This document shows, in pieces, positions 26,570 through 35,997 of a stretch of 64,000 bases of DNA (within the stretch, counting starts at the first letter, position 1; the number at the start of each line of letters is the position of its first letter). Origin of the DNA: Amycolatopsis jejuensis (GTDB lineage: Bacteria > Actinomycetota > Actinomycetes > Mycobacteriales > Pseudonocardiaceae); contig NZ_JNYZ01000023.1 of NCBI RefSeq assembly GCF_000717335.1, positions 1 to 64,000 of the forward strand. The letters are read 5' to 3'. Position numbers and translations under genes: made by a program. The notes below the pieces were generated by a model. It was given only the letters and a program-made list of their open reading frames with translations, did not search any database and had not been told where the DNA came from.

Positions 26570-28360
26570 TCAGTCCTTGAGCTCCAGCAGCTGCGTTCCC
26601 TGCGTGACGGCGGCGCCGACCTCGACCGAAAGCCCGGTGACAGTGCCCGCTTTGTGTGCGGTGACCGGGTTTTCCATCTTCATCGCCTCGAGGACCACGA
26701 TCAGCTCGCCCGCTTCGACGTGCTGCCCCTCCTCGACCGCGATCTTCACGATCGTGCCCTGCATCGGCGCGGTGACCGCGTCGCCACTCACCGCGGCCTT
26801 CGCGCCACCCGCGCGCTTGCGGGGCTTGGCCTTGGCCGCGGCCGGGCTGCCGCCTTCGAGCGCGAACCCGCCGGGCAGCGACACCTCGAGCCGGCGCCCG
26901 CCGACCTCGACGACCACGTTCTGCCGCGGCGCCTGCTCGTCGGCCTCGACGTCCGGCGCGGTGAACGGCTCGATCTTGTTGTCGAACTCGGTCTCGATCC
27001 AGCGGGTGTGCACGCTGAACCCGTTGTCGTCGCCGATGAACGCCGGGTCGTCCACGATCACGCGGTCGAACGGCAGCACCGTCGCCATGCCCTCGACCTC
27101 GAACTCGGCCAGCGCGCGGCGGCTGCGTTCGAGGGCGTTGGCGCGGTCGGACCCGGTGACGATGAGCTTGGCGAGCATCGAGTCGAACTGGCCGCCGATC
27201 ACGCTGCCGGATTCCACGCCGGAGTCGACGCGCACGCCCGGCCCGGTCGGCGCCACGAACTTCGTGACCGTGCCCGGCGCGGGCAGGAAGCCGCGACCCG
27301 CGTCCTCGCCGTTGATGCGGAACTCGATCGAGTGGCCGCGCGGCTCCGGGTCCTGCGTGAACCGCAGTTTTTCGCCGCGGGCAATGCGGAACATCTCGCG
27401 GACCAGGTCGATGCCGGTGGTTTCCTCCGACACCGGGTGCTCCACCTGCAGCCGCGTGTTGACCTCGAGGAAGGAAATGGTGCCGTCGACGGCGACGAGG
27501 TACTCGACCGTGCCCGCGCCGTAGTACCCGGCCTCCTTGCAGATGGCCTTGGCGGACTCGTGGATCCGGGCACGCTGGTCGTCGCTCAGGAACGGTGCCG
27601 GGGCCTCTTCGACGAGCTTCTGGTGACGGCGCTGCAGCGAGCAGTCCCGCGTGCCGATGACGATCGCGTTGCCGTGCTGGTCGGCCAGCACCTGCGCCTC
27701 GACGTGCCGCGGCTTGTCCAGGTACCGCTCCACGAAGCATTCGCCCCGCCCGAACGCGGCGACCGCTTCGCGCGTCGCGGACTCGAACAGCTCCGGGATT
27801 TCCTCGCGGGTGCGGGCGACCTTCAGGCCGCGTCCGCCACCGCCGAACGCCGCCTTGATGGCGACCGGAAGCCCGTGCTCGTCGGCGAACGCGACGATCT
27901 CGCCGGCGTCCTTCACCGGTTCCTTCGTACCCGGGACCAGCGGCGCGCCCGCGCGCATGGCGATGTGCCGCGCGGTGACCTTGTCGCCGAGGTCGCGAAT
28001 GGCCTGCGGGCTCGGCCCGATCCAGGTCAGCCCGGCGTCGAGGACGGACTGGGCGAACTCGGCGTTCTCCGAGAGGAAGCCGTACCCAGGGTGGATCGAG
28101 TCGGCGCCGGACCGCTTGGCGGCGTCGAGGATCTTGTCGATCGCGAGGTAGCTTTCGGCCGCGGTGGTCCCGCCGAGGGCGAAGGCCTCGTCGGCGAGGC
28201 GGACGTGCGGAGCGTCGCGGTCCGGGTCGGCGTACACGGCCACGCTCTGCAGGCCCGCGTCCTTCGCCGCCCTGATCACGCGCACCGCGATCTCGCCCCG
28301 GTTCGCGACCAGGATCTTCGTCACCGGACCGCCTGCGCTCGCGGTGTCCTGCTCGCTCAC
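26570..28360 (-). CDS. accA3: Acyl-CoA carboxylase alpha chain: biotin carboxylase plus biotin carrier
   Basis: The product is 596 residues and carboxylates biotin for acetyl-/propionyl-CoA carboxylase complexes that feed fatty and mycolic-type acid synthesis. Domains in order: biotin carboxylase N-lobe ([20 protein letters not shown]), ATP-grasp domain ([30 protein letters not shown]), C-lobe, a Lys/Ala-rich linker and a biotinyl domain with the biotin-attachment motif EAMKMENPV near residue 562. GTG at 28360 has GGAGG upstream; the frame extends to 28447 without support. In mycobacteria accA3 serves several AccD partners; AccD5 and AccE5 are encoded at 42-44 kb here, with BirA at 61.7 kb. 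Confidence 0.93.
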   Translation of the reverse strand: MSEQDTASAGGPVTKILVANRGEIAVRVIRAAKDAGLQSVAVYADPDRDAPHVRLADEAFALGGTTAAESYLAIDKILDAAKRSGADSIHPGYGFLSENAEFAQSVLDAGLTWIGPSPQAIRDLGDKVTARHIAMRAGAPLVPGTKEPVKDAGEIVAFADEHGLPVAIKAAFGGGGRGLKVARTREEIPELFESATREAVAAFGRGECFVERYLDKPRHVEAQVLADQHGNAIVIGTRDCSLQRRHQKLVEEAPAPFLSDDQRARIHESAKAICKEAGYYGAGTVEYLVAVDGTISFLEVNTRLQVEHPVSEETTGIDLVREMFRIARGEKLRFTQDPEPRGHSIEFRINGEDAGRGFLPAPGTVTKFVAPTGPGVRVDSGVESGSVIGGQFDSMLAKLIVTGSDRANALERSRRALAEFEVEGMATVLPFDRVIVDDPAFIGDDNGFSVHTRWIETEFDNKIEPFTAPDVEADEQAPRQNVVVEVGGRRLEVSLPGGFALEGGSPAAAKAKPRKRAGGAKAAVSGDAVTAPMQGTIVKIAVEEGQHVEAGELIVVLEAMKMENPVTAHKAGTVTGLSVEVGAAVTQGTQLLELKD

Positions 28361-28462
28361 CTCATACCTCCCGTATCCGTCAGCTCCAGTGCTGGTCAAC
28401 CGGGAGTCTACGGACCCGGTCATGGCCAGGATTGAGAGTTGGACCACCCGGTGGGGGGCGGG

Positions 28463-28777
28463 TCATCCGTGCGTGGCGGGGTGCCGCAGCTCGGTGGGGA
28501 TCTCGGAGTCGAGCACGATGACGTCGTAGGGCCTTGCCTGGTGGATTCGCGGCAGGTGCTCGGTGTTGATCAGGATCCACGGCTGGTTCTCGCCGCAGCA
28601 GTCGACGAGCCGGTCGAGCGCGGTGAACGCGACCAGCGCGGTGCGGCCGTCGGGCGTGCGGCGCAGCTCGACGTTGGCGCCGGTGCCGCCGTCGGTGGTC
28701 GGGCCGGTCGCTCCGGTCGGCAGGTACAGGGCAGGAGGAAGGTTCGGGTTCGTCACGGGGACAACATAGACGGACAC
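28463..28777 (-). CDS. SAV_915-type small protein, unknown function
   Basis: The product is about 104 residues. It resembles the actinobacterial SAV_915 family: a central VELRRTPDGRTALVAFTALDRLVDCCGENQPW segment of the type also seen in SseB-like proteins, and a C-terminal YDVIVLDSEIPTELR. The start is uncertain; I took GTG 28777, but TTG 28786 is possible and no ribosome site is evident. It is divergent from the next gene with about 30 bp between starts. Function unknown; these proteins are often encoded singly. Confidence 0.7.
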   Translation of the reverse strand: MSVYVVPVTNPNLPPALYLPTGATGPTTDGGTGANVELRRTPDGRTALVAFTALDRLVDCCGENQPWILINTEHLPRIHQARPYDVIVLDSEIPTELRHPATHG

Positions 28778-28806
28778 GATGAGCAAGGTCGCTTACAGTC
28801 TCGGAT

Positions 28807-29526
28807 ATGCGGACTTGGCCCAAGCGGATCCCGCGCTCGATGCTGTTCACCGCCGTGCTCGCGGCAGTGGTCACGGCGGCAGCGCTCGTGGTGGTCGTGG
28901 CCCTGCGCCCGCCCCGCACGGAGGACCCCGGCATCGCCCAGCTCGTCCCGGCCGCGTCCGGCGCGAACCCGTCCGCGACCTGCGGCTCGGGCCCGTGCCG
29001 CCAGCTGGCCGCAATGACCGTCGGCGGCACCCCGGTGGTCCTGTACGCCGACGCGTCAGGCGGCTGGGGCCGGGTCGAAATCGGCTCGCCCCCGAGCGCC
29101 GAGTTCGAACTCGCGATGACCAGCATGGGCGCAAAACTGAACGACAAGTCCCTGCGCTGCATCGACGGGTCCACCCCGGCCTGCCTCATCCGCGGCGACA
29201 CCGGAGGCGGCGCATACGGCGAACTGCTCACGGCGACTGGCGGGGTATGGCGCAACTTCGGGAAGCCGTACTTCGCGGACGCCGGAACGATCTCGCTGTA
29301 CGACGTAAGCCAGGACGGCCGCCCGGACGTGATCGTGGTCCGGCACGAGTGCCCGGACGCCACGCCGGGGACGCCGGGTTGCCAGGCTTCGCCGGTGCTG
29401 GCGGAGGTCTACGAACTCGACGGTGCGGTCATGGGCTGCACGAATACGGTCACGGCGCCGTCGAATTTGGCGGGGTGGCCGGATGTGCGGTTGAGGGAGA
29501 ATCAGCTACATCCGTGCACTTCTTGA
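28807..29526 (+). CDS. Membrane-anchored extracytoplasmic protein, unknown function
   Basis: The product is 239 residues. One helix at about 11-33 (SMLFTAVLAAVVTAAALVVVVAL) anchors it, with the remainder outside. Six or more cysteines in the outer part (TCGSGPC, LRCIDG, PACLIRG, HECPD, PGCQA, MGCTN, HPCTS) suggest several disulfides. A segment ISLYDVSQDGRPDVIVVRHE resembles an FG-GAP/VCBS-like calcium-binding strand. The ATG at 28807 has no ribosome site, but a -10-like TACAGT lies 8 nt upstream (28793-28798), consistent with a leaderless message. Confidence 0.7.
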   Translation: MRTWPKRIPRSMLFTAVLAAVVTAAALVVVVALRPPRTEDPGIAQLVPAASGANPSATCGSGPCRQLAAMTVGGTPVVLYADASGGWGRVEIGSPPSAEFELAMTSMGAKLNDKSLRCIDGSTPACLIRGDTGGGAYGELLTATGGVWRNFGKPYFADAGTISLYDVSQDGRPDVIVVRHECPDATPGTPGCQASPVLAEVYELDGAVMGCTNTVTAPSNLAGWPDVRLRENQLHPCTS

Positions 29527-30056
29527 GTGGCTGTGCCGGTGGAGGTTGTTCTTGGGGTGACACGGGGTTGTGCGTGGGGTGGCGCGGGTTGTGGCTGCGT
29601 CGGTGCACGTCGTGACTGACTGCGCTCGTGCACCTCGTTAGTGGCTGCTATGCCGGTGCAGGTTGGGTGTGACTGCGCTTGTGCAGCTCGTGAGTGGCTG
29701 TACCAGCGCACGTCGTGACTGACTGCGCTCGTGCCGCTCGTGCCGCTCGTGCCGCTCGTGCCGCTCGTGCCGCTCGTGCCGCTCGTGAGTGGGTGCTATG
29801 CCCGTGCAGGTTGGGTGTGGCTCCGCCAGCGCACGTCGTGACTGGCTCCGCCATGCAGCTCGTGAGTGGCCGTGCCGGGCCTTCCGAGACGGCCACTGGC
29901 CGGACGGTTGCGATTGGACGGTCGCCAGCCGGATGGAGCGCAGCCGGGCGGCCGCCGATCAGGCGGGCGCCCGGCTGGTCGATTGCCGGTTTGGCGGTTT
30001 GCGGTCGGATGGGTCACCGGTTGGACGGTCGGGCGGGTCGTAGCCAGGCGGTCCGG
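29527..30056. repeat. Non-coding repeat spacer with 9-bp minisatellite and units of 103 bp or more
   Basis: No credible gene in 530 bp. The string GCACGTCGTGACTG starts at 29604, 29707 and 29831, marking imperfect tandem units of 103 and 124 bp. Within the second unit GTGCCGCTC is repeated exactly six times (29731-29784), which accounts for much of its extra length. The remainder up to 30056 is a G-rich tract of degenerate GGTCGGGCGG-like units. Confidence 0.75.
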
Positions 30057-31409
30057 TCAGGCGGTTGCCGGTGCGGTTCCGGGGGCGAGGCCCTCGTCGC
30101 CGTGGTTGGGGCGGGTCGTTTGGGTGTGCAGGACTTCGTCGTCGAGCAGGCCTTCGCTCCGTGCGACGATGGTGGGTACCACGATCTGGCCCGCGACGTT
30201 CGTGGCCGTGCGCATCATGTCCATGATCGGGTTCACCGAGTAGATCAGCGCGATGCCGAGCGCGACCTGCTTGGCGTCGAGGCCGATGAATGCGGTGGTG
30301 AGCGTCAGGGCGGTCAGCCAGCCGGTGGTGCCCGCGGTGGCCAGTGCGCCGAGCACCGCGACCAGCACGATGCCCGCGTACTGCCCGAAGCTCAGCGGCA
30401 CCCCGGCGAGGTTGGCGATGAAAATCGCGCCGATGGCGGGGAAAACGGCGGCGCAACCGTCCATTTTGGTCGCGCTGGCGAGCGGGGTGGCGAAGGCCGC
30501 GTACCCCGGGTCGACGCCGAGGTTCACCGCGGACTGGCGGGTCAGCGGCAGCGTCGCGGAGCTCGACTGCGACGCGAAGGCGAACTGGATTGCGGTACCG
30601 GCCTTGGCGAAGAACGTCAGCGGGTTCACCTTCGCGACGAACTGCAGCAGGATCGGGTAGACCACGAACAGCACGAGCAGGCAGCCGACGTACACCGCGA
30701 TCGTGGTGGACAGCAGCGGGCGGAAGAGGGCGTCGCCGTAGTTCGACACCGCGGCGCCGATCAGGCCGATGATGCCGAGCGGGGCGAGCCGCACGATCCA
30801 GCCGAGGTACCGCTGAATGATTTCGAACACGCTCGTGGTGAAATCGACGAACGGCTTGGCCTTGTCGCCGAGGCTGTACGCGGCGGCGCCGATCAGCACG
30901 GCCAGGAAGAGCACCTGCAGCGTGCTGCCTTGGGCGAACGCGGAGAAGAAGTTCTGCGGCAGCAGGCCGTTGATGAACGAGTCCCAGGAACCCCAGTGGC
31001 TCACGCTTTTCGCGGCTTTGTCGGCGTTCTTCGCGGTGGCCGCGATGCCTTCGCCCAGCCCGCCGGAGCCGGGGTTGAAGAGCTTGCCGATCACGATCCC
31101 GATCAGCGACGCGATCAGTGACGTGATCGCGAACCACAGCACGGTCTTGCCCCCGAGCCGCGCGGCGGTGCGGCCGCCGCCGAGGCCGCGCAGGCTGTTG
31201 ATGCCGACCACGATCGCCGTGAAGACCAGCGGGATCACCGCGATCTGCAGCAGGGTCGTGAAGATCGTGCCGATCTGGTCGAGAGTTTCGGTCAGCCAGC
31301 CGGCGCCGGTCGTCCGGGCGAGTACCCCGAGGCCCGCGCCCACGACGAGCGAGCCGAGTACGGCCGCGGCGAACACGCGCGGCTTGGTGTACGTCCTGAC
31401 GAAGGACAT
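30057..31409 (-). CDS. SDF-family dicarboxylate/amino-acid:cation symporter (DctA/GltP type)
   Basis: The product is 450 residues, a secondary importer for C4-dicarboxylates or acidic amino acids driven by H+ or Na+. Family markers are the Ser-rich hairpin QSSSATLPLT, the PLASATKMDGCA segment (classically NMDG-like, coordinating the cation) and NPIMDMMRTATNV in the last helix. About eight membrane helices plus two hairpins; C-terminal tail hydrophilic. ATG at 31409 follows GAAGGTGG. A perfect 20-bp inverted repeat lies 31 bp upstream. Substrate is not certain: glutamate, succinate or cystine are all transported by relatives. Confidence 0.88.
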   Translation of the reverse strand: MSFVRTYTKPRVFAAAVLGSLVVGAGLGVLARTTGAGWLTETLDQIGTIFTTLLQIAVIPLVFTAIVVGINSLRGLGGGRTAARLGGKTVLWFAITSLIASLIGIVIGKLFNPGSGGLGEGIAATAKNADKAAKSVSHWGSWDSFINGLLPQNFFSAFAQGSTLQVLFLAVLIGAAAYSLGDKAKPFVDFTTSVFEIIQRYLGWIVRLAPLGIIGLIGAAVSNYGDALFRPLLSTTIAVYVGCLLVLFVVYPILLQFVAKVNPLTFFAKAGTAIQFAFASQSSSATLPLTRQSAVNLGVDPGYAAFATPLASATKMDGCAAVFPAIGAIFIANLAGVPLSFGQYAGIVLVAVLGALATAGTTGWLTALTLTTAFIGLDAKQVALGIALIYSVNPIMDMMRTATNVAGQIVVPTIVARSEGLLDDEVLHTQTTRPNHGDEGLAPGTAPATA

Positions 31410-31440
31410 GAGCCACCTTCAGAGGTCGAGAGGTTCCGAT

Positions 31441-31460
31441 GTGGTCCAGGTATGGACCAC
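31441..31460. promoter_or_regulatory. Candidate GntR/FadR-type operator upstream of the symporter
   Basis: GTGGTCCA and TGGACCAC form a perfect 8-bp inverted repeat with a 4-nt centre. TGGTC-N-GACCA half-sites are characteristic of the FadR subfamily of GntR regulators. No such regulator is encoded in the window, so it would act from elsewhere. Confidence 0.5.
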
Positions 31461-31512
31461 TGCGGACTCTCCCTGATCACTCGTCCGAGTGACAGTTGTC
31501 CCAAGATGTGAA

Positions 31513-32124
31513 CTATTTCCACATCTCGACGACGCTCACGCCCACCTCGGCCAGCAGTTGCCGCACGAGCGGCAGGCTGATCCCGATCACACTCGAGGGG
31601 TCCCCTTCGACGCCCTCGACGAACCACCCGCCGAGCGCGTCGAGGGTGAAGGCGCCGGCGACCTGGAGGGGCTCGCCGGTGGCGATGTAGGCGTCGATCT
31701 CGGCCTGGCTGGGACTGCCGAAGTGGACCGTGGTCGACCGCGTTCCGGCGGCTTCTTTGGTACGCCGCCCGCCGTCGATCCGGACCACGGCGTGCCCGGT
31801 GAGCAGCACGCCGGACCCGCCGGCCATCCGCGCCCAGCGTTCCCGCGCAATGTCGGGCGTGGCAGGCTTCCCGACCATCTCCCCACCGATGAAGAGCATG
31901 GAGTCACACGCGACGACGACCGCGTCGAGGTCGGTGATGTCGTCGATCACGGCGTTGGCTTTGGCCTTGGCAAGCGCCGTGACGAGCTCCTCGGGCGCGG
32001 GCTCGACGAGCGCCGCCGCGACGGCATCTTCGTCGACGCCGGACACGACGACGACCGGATCGAGCCCAGCCGCCCGCAGAAGGGCAAGCCGGGCGGGGGA
32101 CTGGGAGGCAAGAACGAAACGCAC
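31513..32124 (-). CDS. maf: Maf-like nucleotide pyrophosphatase
   Basis: The product is 203 residues. Maf proteins hydrolyse non-canonical or modified nucleoside triphosphates. The N-terminal VLASQSPARLALLRAAGL is the family signature, followed by a conserved acidic-lysine set (EELVTALAKAKANAV), VVACDSMLFIGGE with the catalytic Asp, and a C-terminal GDPSSVIGISLPLVRQLL. GTG at 32124 is required to place the ASxSPRR-like loop at the N-terminus; the frame continues upstream through repeats and is not coding there. In mycobacteria maf lies between accE5 and accA3, matching the ancestral order here despite insertions. Confidence 0.9.
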   Translation of the reverse strand: MRFVLASQSPARLALLRAAGLDPVVVVSGVDEDAVAAALVEPAPEELVTALAKAKANAVIDDITDLDAVVVACDSMLFIGGEMVGKPATPDIARERWARMAGGSGVLLTGHAVVRIDGGRRTKEAAGTRSTTVHFGSPSQAEIDAYIATGEPLQVAGAFTLDALGGWFVEGVEGDPSSVIGISLPLVRQLLAEVGVSVVEMWK

Positions 32125-32497
32125 GCCCCGAACGCTACCTCGGGGCGGTGGTGGGGGTGTTTTTGTGTGGGATTGGTGGGGTGGTGTTGGGCTGGGGCAC
32201 TTTGCCGTAAGGGCGGCTGCTGTTGGGGCGGTGAGTGTTTGGTCGGCCGGGCTTGCGGGATCGGGTGGTTGGCCGGTGGTTGGTGCGGGGCGGGGTTGTG
32301 CGCGGCGTTCGGCACGGCTGGGTGTGCAGCTGGCGGAATCGTCGAGGCGGGGGTGTCGGGCGCTCCGGCGCAGATCGTGAGGCAGCCGGATGAGCTGGGC
32401 GTTTTGCCGGGCCGGGTCGGGTGGCCGGGCAGGTCGTTCACCCAGCGCTGCCGGACCCTGGCGACTCAAGCCGGGCGAGGTCAGCCTGAGTCGGAGC

Positions 32498-32717
32498 GCG
32501 TTGGCCCCAGCCTGACCACTTCGGCCCCCAGCCGGATCAATTCGACACCAGTTGGACCAGGTTGGCCCCAGCCGGAGCAGGTCGGCCCCGGTTGGACCAG
32601 GTCGGCCCCGGCAGCAGCAGTTCGGCCCAAGCCGGGGCAGACCGGCGCCAGTTGGACCAGTCCGGTCCAAGCCGGAGCGGCTCGGCCCGAACCGCAGCGG
32701 TTCGGCGCCAGCTGGAT
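32498..32717. repeat. 20-bp minisatellite array, about ten units
   Basis: From 32558 to 32717 eight consecutive units keep an exact 20-bp period (first unit CAGGTTGGCCCCAGCCGGAG at 32558-32577). Degenerate units extend the array left to about 32498. Units share the pattern CAG-TCGGCCC-AG--GGA-. The 20-bp period is not a multiple of three, so it is not a protein repeat. Similar units occur at about 8090-8150. The stretch 32125-32497 is G-rich low-complexity DNA with no gene. Confidence 0.85.
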
Positions 32718-32738
32718 CGGCGGCCGGTTCGCCGCGGG

Positions 32739-32904
32739 CGCTGCGCGGTGCGCAACGGTGCGGGCGCTGCGTGGTGTGGGACGCCGCGGGCGCTGCGTGG
32801 TGCGGAACAGTGCGGGCGCTGCGTGGTGCGGAACGGTGCGGGACGCCGCAGGCGCGGCGCGGCGCGGAACGGTGCGGGCAATGCGTGGTGCGGAACGGTC
32901 CGGC
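32739..32904. repeat. 26-bp minisatellite array, six units
   Basis: Units begin at 32739, 32765, 32791, 32817, 32853 and 32879, with one 10-bp insert after the fourth. The shared pattern is CGCTGCGTGGTGCGGAAC followed by GGTGCGGG. This is a second, unrelated array directly after the 20-bp array in the same spacer. Confidence 0.85.
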
Positions 32905-33489
32905 AGGCCCCGCCGGGGTGCCTGAATGTCCCCCGAATGGGGCCTGGTGCTGGGGGTGTTGCCGAATCGTGATCCACATCCGGGGTGGGCGGGGTTACTT
33001 TTGTTGTAGTCCGCAACATATGGCTCGCCGGGGTTTCCGGGTCCGGCTCGTCGACGGTTGACGCCGGGGAAGGGGCAGGGTTGCCATGACCGTGCGAGTT
33101 ACGGAATCGACGCCGCCTGTTCGCTCTCGGGTGTTGTGGTGGGGGCGTCCGCGGGTGCCGAAGGGGCGTGCGGAAAGCCGACCGGTTCCCGTGGCGGGGG
33201 CGGGTGCCTCGCGGCTTGCTCGGAGTTGAGGGGCGGTGTCCGCGGGGAATGCCGGTGCCGCGCGGTGGGTCGGGGTTCTTGGGTCTGGTGGACGGGTGAG
33301 CGGTGTCCGCGGGAAACCGGGGCGCGCGGACGAAGCCGGGGCGTGCGGACAAAGGGCGGGCGTTGTCGTCATGTGTGCGCCGGGGCGGGGCGCGTGTTCC
33401 CGGCTGGCGGAAGCGGCGCCTCGAAGGGGAGCAGCAAACGCGGCGGGGCGATTCCTGTTTCCTCCTTGACGTTTCTCTCCCGCGGTAAG
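32905..33489. other. Spacer with no supported gene; possible 47-codon frame
   Basis: This is about 585 bp without a convincing gene. A relatively AT-rich patch at 32995-33020 (TTACTTTTGTTG) could be a promoter. ATG at 33086 after GGGGCAGGG opens 47 codons (to 33229) encoding a basic Val/Pro/Arg-rich peptide, but only about two thirds of its third positions are G or C, well below the neighbours, so I do not call it a gene. The longer open frames on both strands have shadow-like composition. Confidence 0.4.
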
Positions 33490-33539
33490 GCGTGACGGCC
33501 CCGGGCCCGGTTCCCGCGCTGGGTGCGGGGCCGTCACGC
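33490..33539 (-). terminator. Hairpin terminator after the PadR-MFS operon
   Basis: A perfect 14-bp stem (33490-33503 with 33526-33539) with a GC-rich loop of 22 nt lies just 8 bp past the stop codon at 33548. There is no T-run, as is common in high-GC actinobacteria. Confidence 0.7.
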
Positions 33540-33547
33540 AATCGGGT

Positions 33548-35161
33548 TCAGGACACGGGTTCCGGGGTTTTCGGCGTCGGGGTGTGCGGGTGAGGCGTGA
33601 CCCGGCGCAGTATCGCGGCCGACAGGACTCCCAGTACCAGCACTGCGATCGGCAGGATCAGGGTCGTCCTCGTGGCGTCTGTCAGTCCACTGTGGACTAC
33701 CTCGCCGGCCAGTCGTCCGGCTTGGGCGGCAATGTCTGCGGGCAGGCCGGGGATCGGGGCCGGTCCGGCTGACGAGCCGAACTCTCCGGTCGACGCGGCG
33801 GCGTGTGCGATGCCCTCCAGGAACGGTGCCCGGTACTGCTCTGGCAACTGCGCGGCCGCGGTTGCTGCCTCGTCGGCGATCGACGTGCTGATGCGGGTCT
33901 GCAGCAGCACTCCGATGGCGGCACTGCCCAGCACCCCGCCGACCTGCCGGGCCGTGTTGAAGATGCCCGACGCGGTACCGGTGAGCCGGGGTTCCACCGC
34001 CCCCATGGTGAGGTTGCTCATCGGCGAGAAGATGCAGCCGATGCCGAGTCCGCACACCAGCAGGGCCGGGATCAGTTCCCACGGGCTCGTGTCCGGCCTC
34101 GCCTGCAGCGCGATGATCCCCATGCCCACCGCGAGCAGCGACAGGCCTGCCATGACCAGGTATTTGCCGTTGATCCGGTCCGACGCGCGGCCGACGAACG
34201 GCGCGATCACCCCGGACAGCAGCGACATCGGTGCGGTGAGCAGGCCCGCGGACGTCGGCGAAAGGCCCAGTACCGTCTGTACGTAGATGACCAGCGGCAG
34301 GAACATGCCGGTCATCGTGAAGCCGACGGTGGTGGCGGTGAGCGTACCCGCGGAGAAGTTGCGGTTGGCGAACACGGCGAGCGGCACCAGCGGTTCGCGC
34401 CGGTTGTAGTGCTGCCAAACGACGAACGCGACCAGCAGCACCACACCGACCGCGATGATCTCGAACACGGTGATGCCGCCGAAGACAGTGCCCCAGTCGT
34501 ATTGCTGGCCGTTCTGCACGCCGAACACGACGCAGAACAACCCGGCGGCGGACAGCACGATGCCGATGAGATCGAAGGAATGCGAGTGCTTGGGCTGCCA
34601 GTCCGGGACCAGCCACAGCGTGAGCCCGATGGCGATGATGCCGATCGGCACGTTCACGTAGAAGATCCACTCCCAGCCGAGGTGCTGTACCAGCACCCCG
34701 CCCAGCAGCGGGCCGGTGATCGTGGCCAGCCCGGCCACCCCGCCCCAGGCACCCATCGCGGGTCCGCGTTTCGCGGGCGGGAACAGGTGGGTGATGAACG
34801 CCAGCGTCTGCGGCGTCATCAGCGCGGCACCGAGCCCCTGCACGGCGCGCGCGGCGATGAGCATCTCGACGTTGCCGGCCAGCCCGCACCACAGCGACGA
34901 CGCCGTGAACACGATCAGCCCGGCGAGGAACACGCGCTTCGGGCCGAAGCGGTCGCCGAGCCTGCTGGTGAACAGCATCGGGACGGCGTAGGTGAGCAGG
35001 TAGACGCTGATCACCCAGATCACCGAGTTGAGCCCGGCGCCGAGTTCCCGCAGCATCGCGGGCACCGCAATGGACACGATGGTGGTGTCCAGCAGAATCA
35101 TGAAGAACCCGAGACACAGCGCGCCTAGCGCGCCCCACGGGTTAGCCTGTCTTGCTTGCAT
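33548..35161 (-). CDS. MFS multidrug efflux transporter, DHA2 (14-helix) family
   Basis: The product is 537 residues with 14 predicted membrane helices. Motif A of the family reads SRLGDRFGPKRVFLAG in loop 2-3, the DHA2 helix-1 motif is LDTTIVSIAVPAM, and motif C-like GPLLGGVL is in helix 5. This is the EmrB/QacA type that expels drugs, dyes or own metabolites using the proton gradient. ATG at 35161 lies inside the end of the padR gene (20-bp overlap), so the pump is expressed with its regulator. Pro/Thr-rich C-terminal tail. Confidence 0.92.
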   Translation of the reverse strand: MQARQANPWGALGALCLGFFMILLDTTIVSIAVPAMLRELGAGLNSVIWVISVYLLTYAVPMLFTSRLGDRFGPKRVFLAGLIVFTASSLWCGLAGNVEMLIAARAVQGLGAALMTPQTLAFITHLFPPAKRGPAMGAWGGVAGLATITGPLLGGVLVQHLGWEWIFYVNVPIGIIAIGLTLWLVPDWQPKHSHSFDLIGIVLSAAGLFCVVFGVQNGQQYDWGTVFGGITVFEIIAVGVVLLVAFVVWQHYNRREPLVPLAVFANRNFSAGTLTATTVGFTMTGMFLPLVIYVQTVLGLSPTSAGLLTAPMSLLSGVIAPFVGRASDRINGKYLVMAGLSLLAVGMGIIALQARPDTSPWELIPALLVCGLGIGCIFSPMSNLTMGAVEPRLTGTASGIFNTARQVGGVLGSAAIGVLLQTRISTSIADEAATAAAQLPEQYRAPFLEGIAHAAASTGEFGSSAGPAPIPGLPADIAAQAGRLAGEVVHSGLTDATRTTLILPIAVLVLGVLSAAILRRVTPHPHTPTPKTPEPVS

Positions 35162-35759
35162 TGTCTTCCTTGCTGAGATGAGGGCGGTTTTTCTTGTCCT
35201 GGAAGGGGATCCGGCCGCTGTCGAGGCTCTCGTACAGCTGCTCCATCCACGCGAGCTCGAACGTTCGCTGCGCAGCGCGGTAGCGGAAGTCGAGCCAGTA
35301 GACCTCGGGTGTGCCGTCGGCCAGCAGCCGGGCGACCACCACTTCCTCGGACGCGACCGCGGCGCGCAGCCGCGTGATCCGATTCCCCAGTTCGGCCAGC
35401 GTGGCGTCGTGCCCGAGCTCGTCGATGACGGCGAGCCCGCTGAGCACGTCGGGGTAGTCGGGGACGACGTCGCCGAGCATCTGCCGTCCGCGTTCCTGGA
35501 AGGCGTCTTTGCCTGCCGCGGTCATCGCGTACACCGTGCGTTCCGGGCGCCGCCCGTCGCGCTGGGTTTCGACCACGTCGACGTAACCGTTGCGCTGCAA
35601 CCGATCCACCGTGTGATACAGCGAGCCGGCCTTGAGCTTCAACCGGGTTTCGACGCTGCGTACCCGCATGAGCTGGGCCATTTCGTAGGGGTGCATCGGC
35701 CGTTCGTGCAGCAGCTCGAGCACGGCGATCCCCAGTGCCGTGAGCTTGGCCGTGACCAT
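35142..35759 (-). CDS. PadR-family transcriptional regulator
   Basis: The product is 205 residues. The winged-helix part opens with LGIAVLELLHERPMHPYEMAQLM and includes KAGSLYHTVDRLQRNGYVDVVETQRDGRRPERTVYAMTAAGK, the textbook PadR pattern; a coiled-coil dimerisation tail with VERLL-like helices follows. ATG at 35759 has GGAGGG upstream; the frame extends to 36239 but that part runs over repeats. It is the first gene of a two-gene operon with the DHA2 pump, so it probably represses both until an exported compound binds. A short inverted repeat (CGTGG/CCACG) lies about 43 bp upstream. Confidence 0.9.
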   Translation of the reverse strand: MVTAKLTALGIAVLELLHERPMHPYEMAQLMRVRSVETRLKLKAGSLYHTVDRLQRNGYVDVVETQRDGRRPERTVYAMTAAGKDAFQERGRQMLGDVVPDYPDVLSGLAVIDELGHDATLAELGNRITRLRAAVASEEVVVARLLADGTPEVYWLDFRYRAAQRTFELAWMEQLYESLDSGRIPFQDKKNRPHLSKEDNASKTG

Positions 35760-35997
35760 GATCGGTGATCCCTCCAGAAGATCCATTCGAGTGATCCATC
35801 GTGGGTTATTCCACGTGGACTGTACGGCGTGGGGCAGATTGGGGTCCAGTGTGATGTGTGCTGGTGAGCGGTCTGTTGCGGTGGGTGACGGGTGGTGCGG
35901 TGATGGTGGGAGCGTATCGAGGGGCACCGACAAAAACGGCCGATCGCCTGTTCGAAGGCGGAATCGGGTCCGCTTCGGCGATGCTCTGGGGATGGTG

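Noticed and set aside
29731..29784. Six exact 9-bp repeats considered as a CRISPR array
   Set aside because: Units are contiguous with no spacers, far too short, and no cas genes are nearby; it is a minisatellite.
32125..32979. Upstream extension of the Maf frame
   Set aside because: It crosses two minisatellites and encodes Pro/Arg-rich low-complexity sequence; Maf proteins begin at the ASxSP loop.
33058..33495. Open frames of up to 180 codons on both strands and a 47-codon ATG frame at 33086
   Set aside because: Composition is low-complexity, third-position GC is low for this genome, and no family resemblance is seen.
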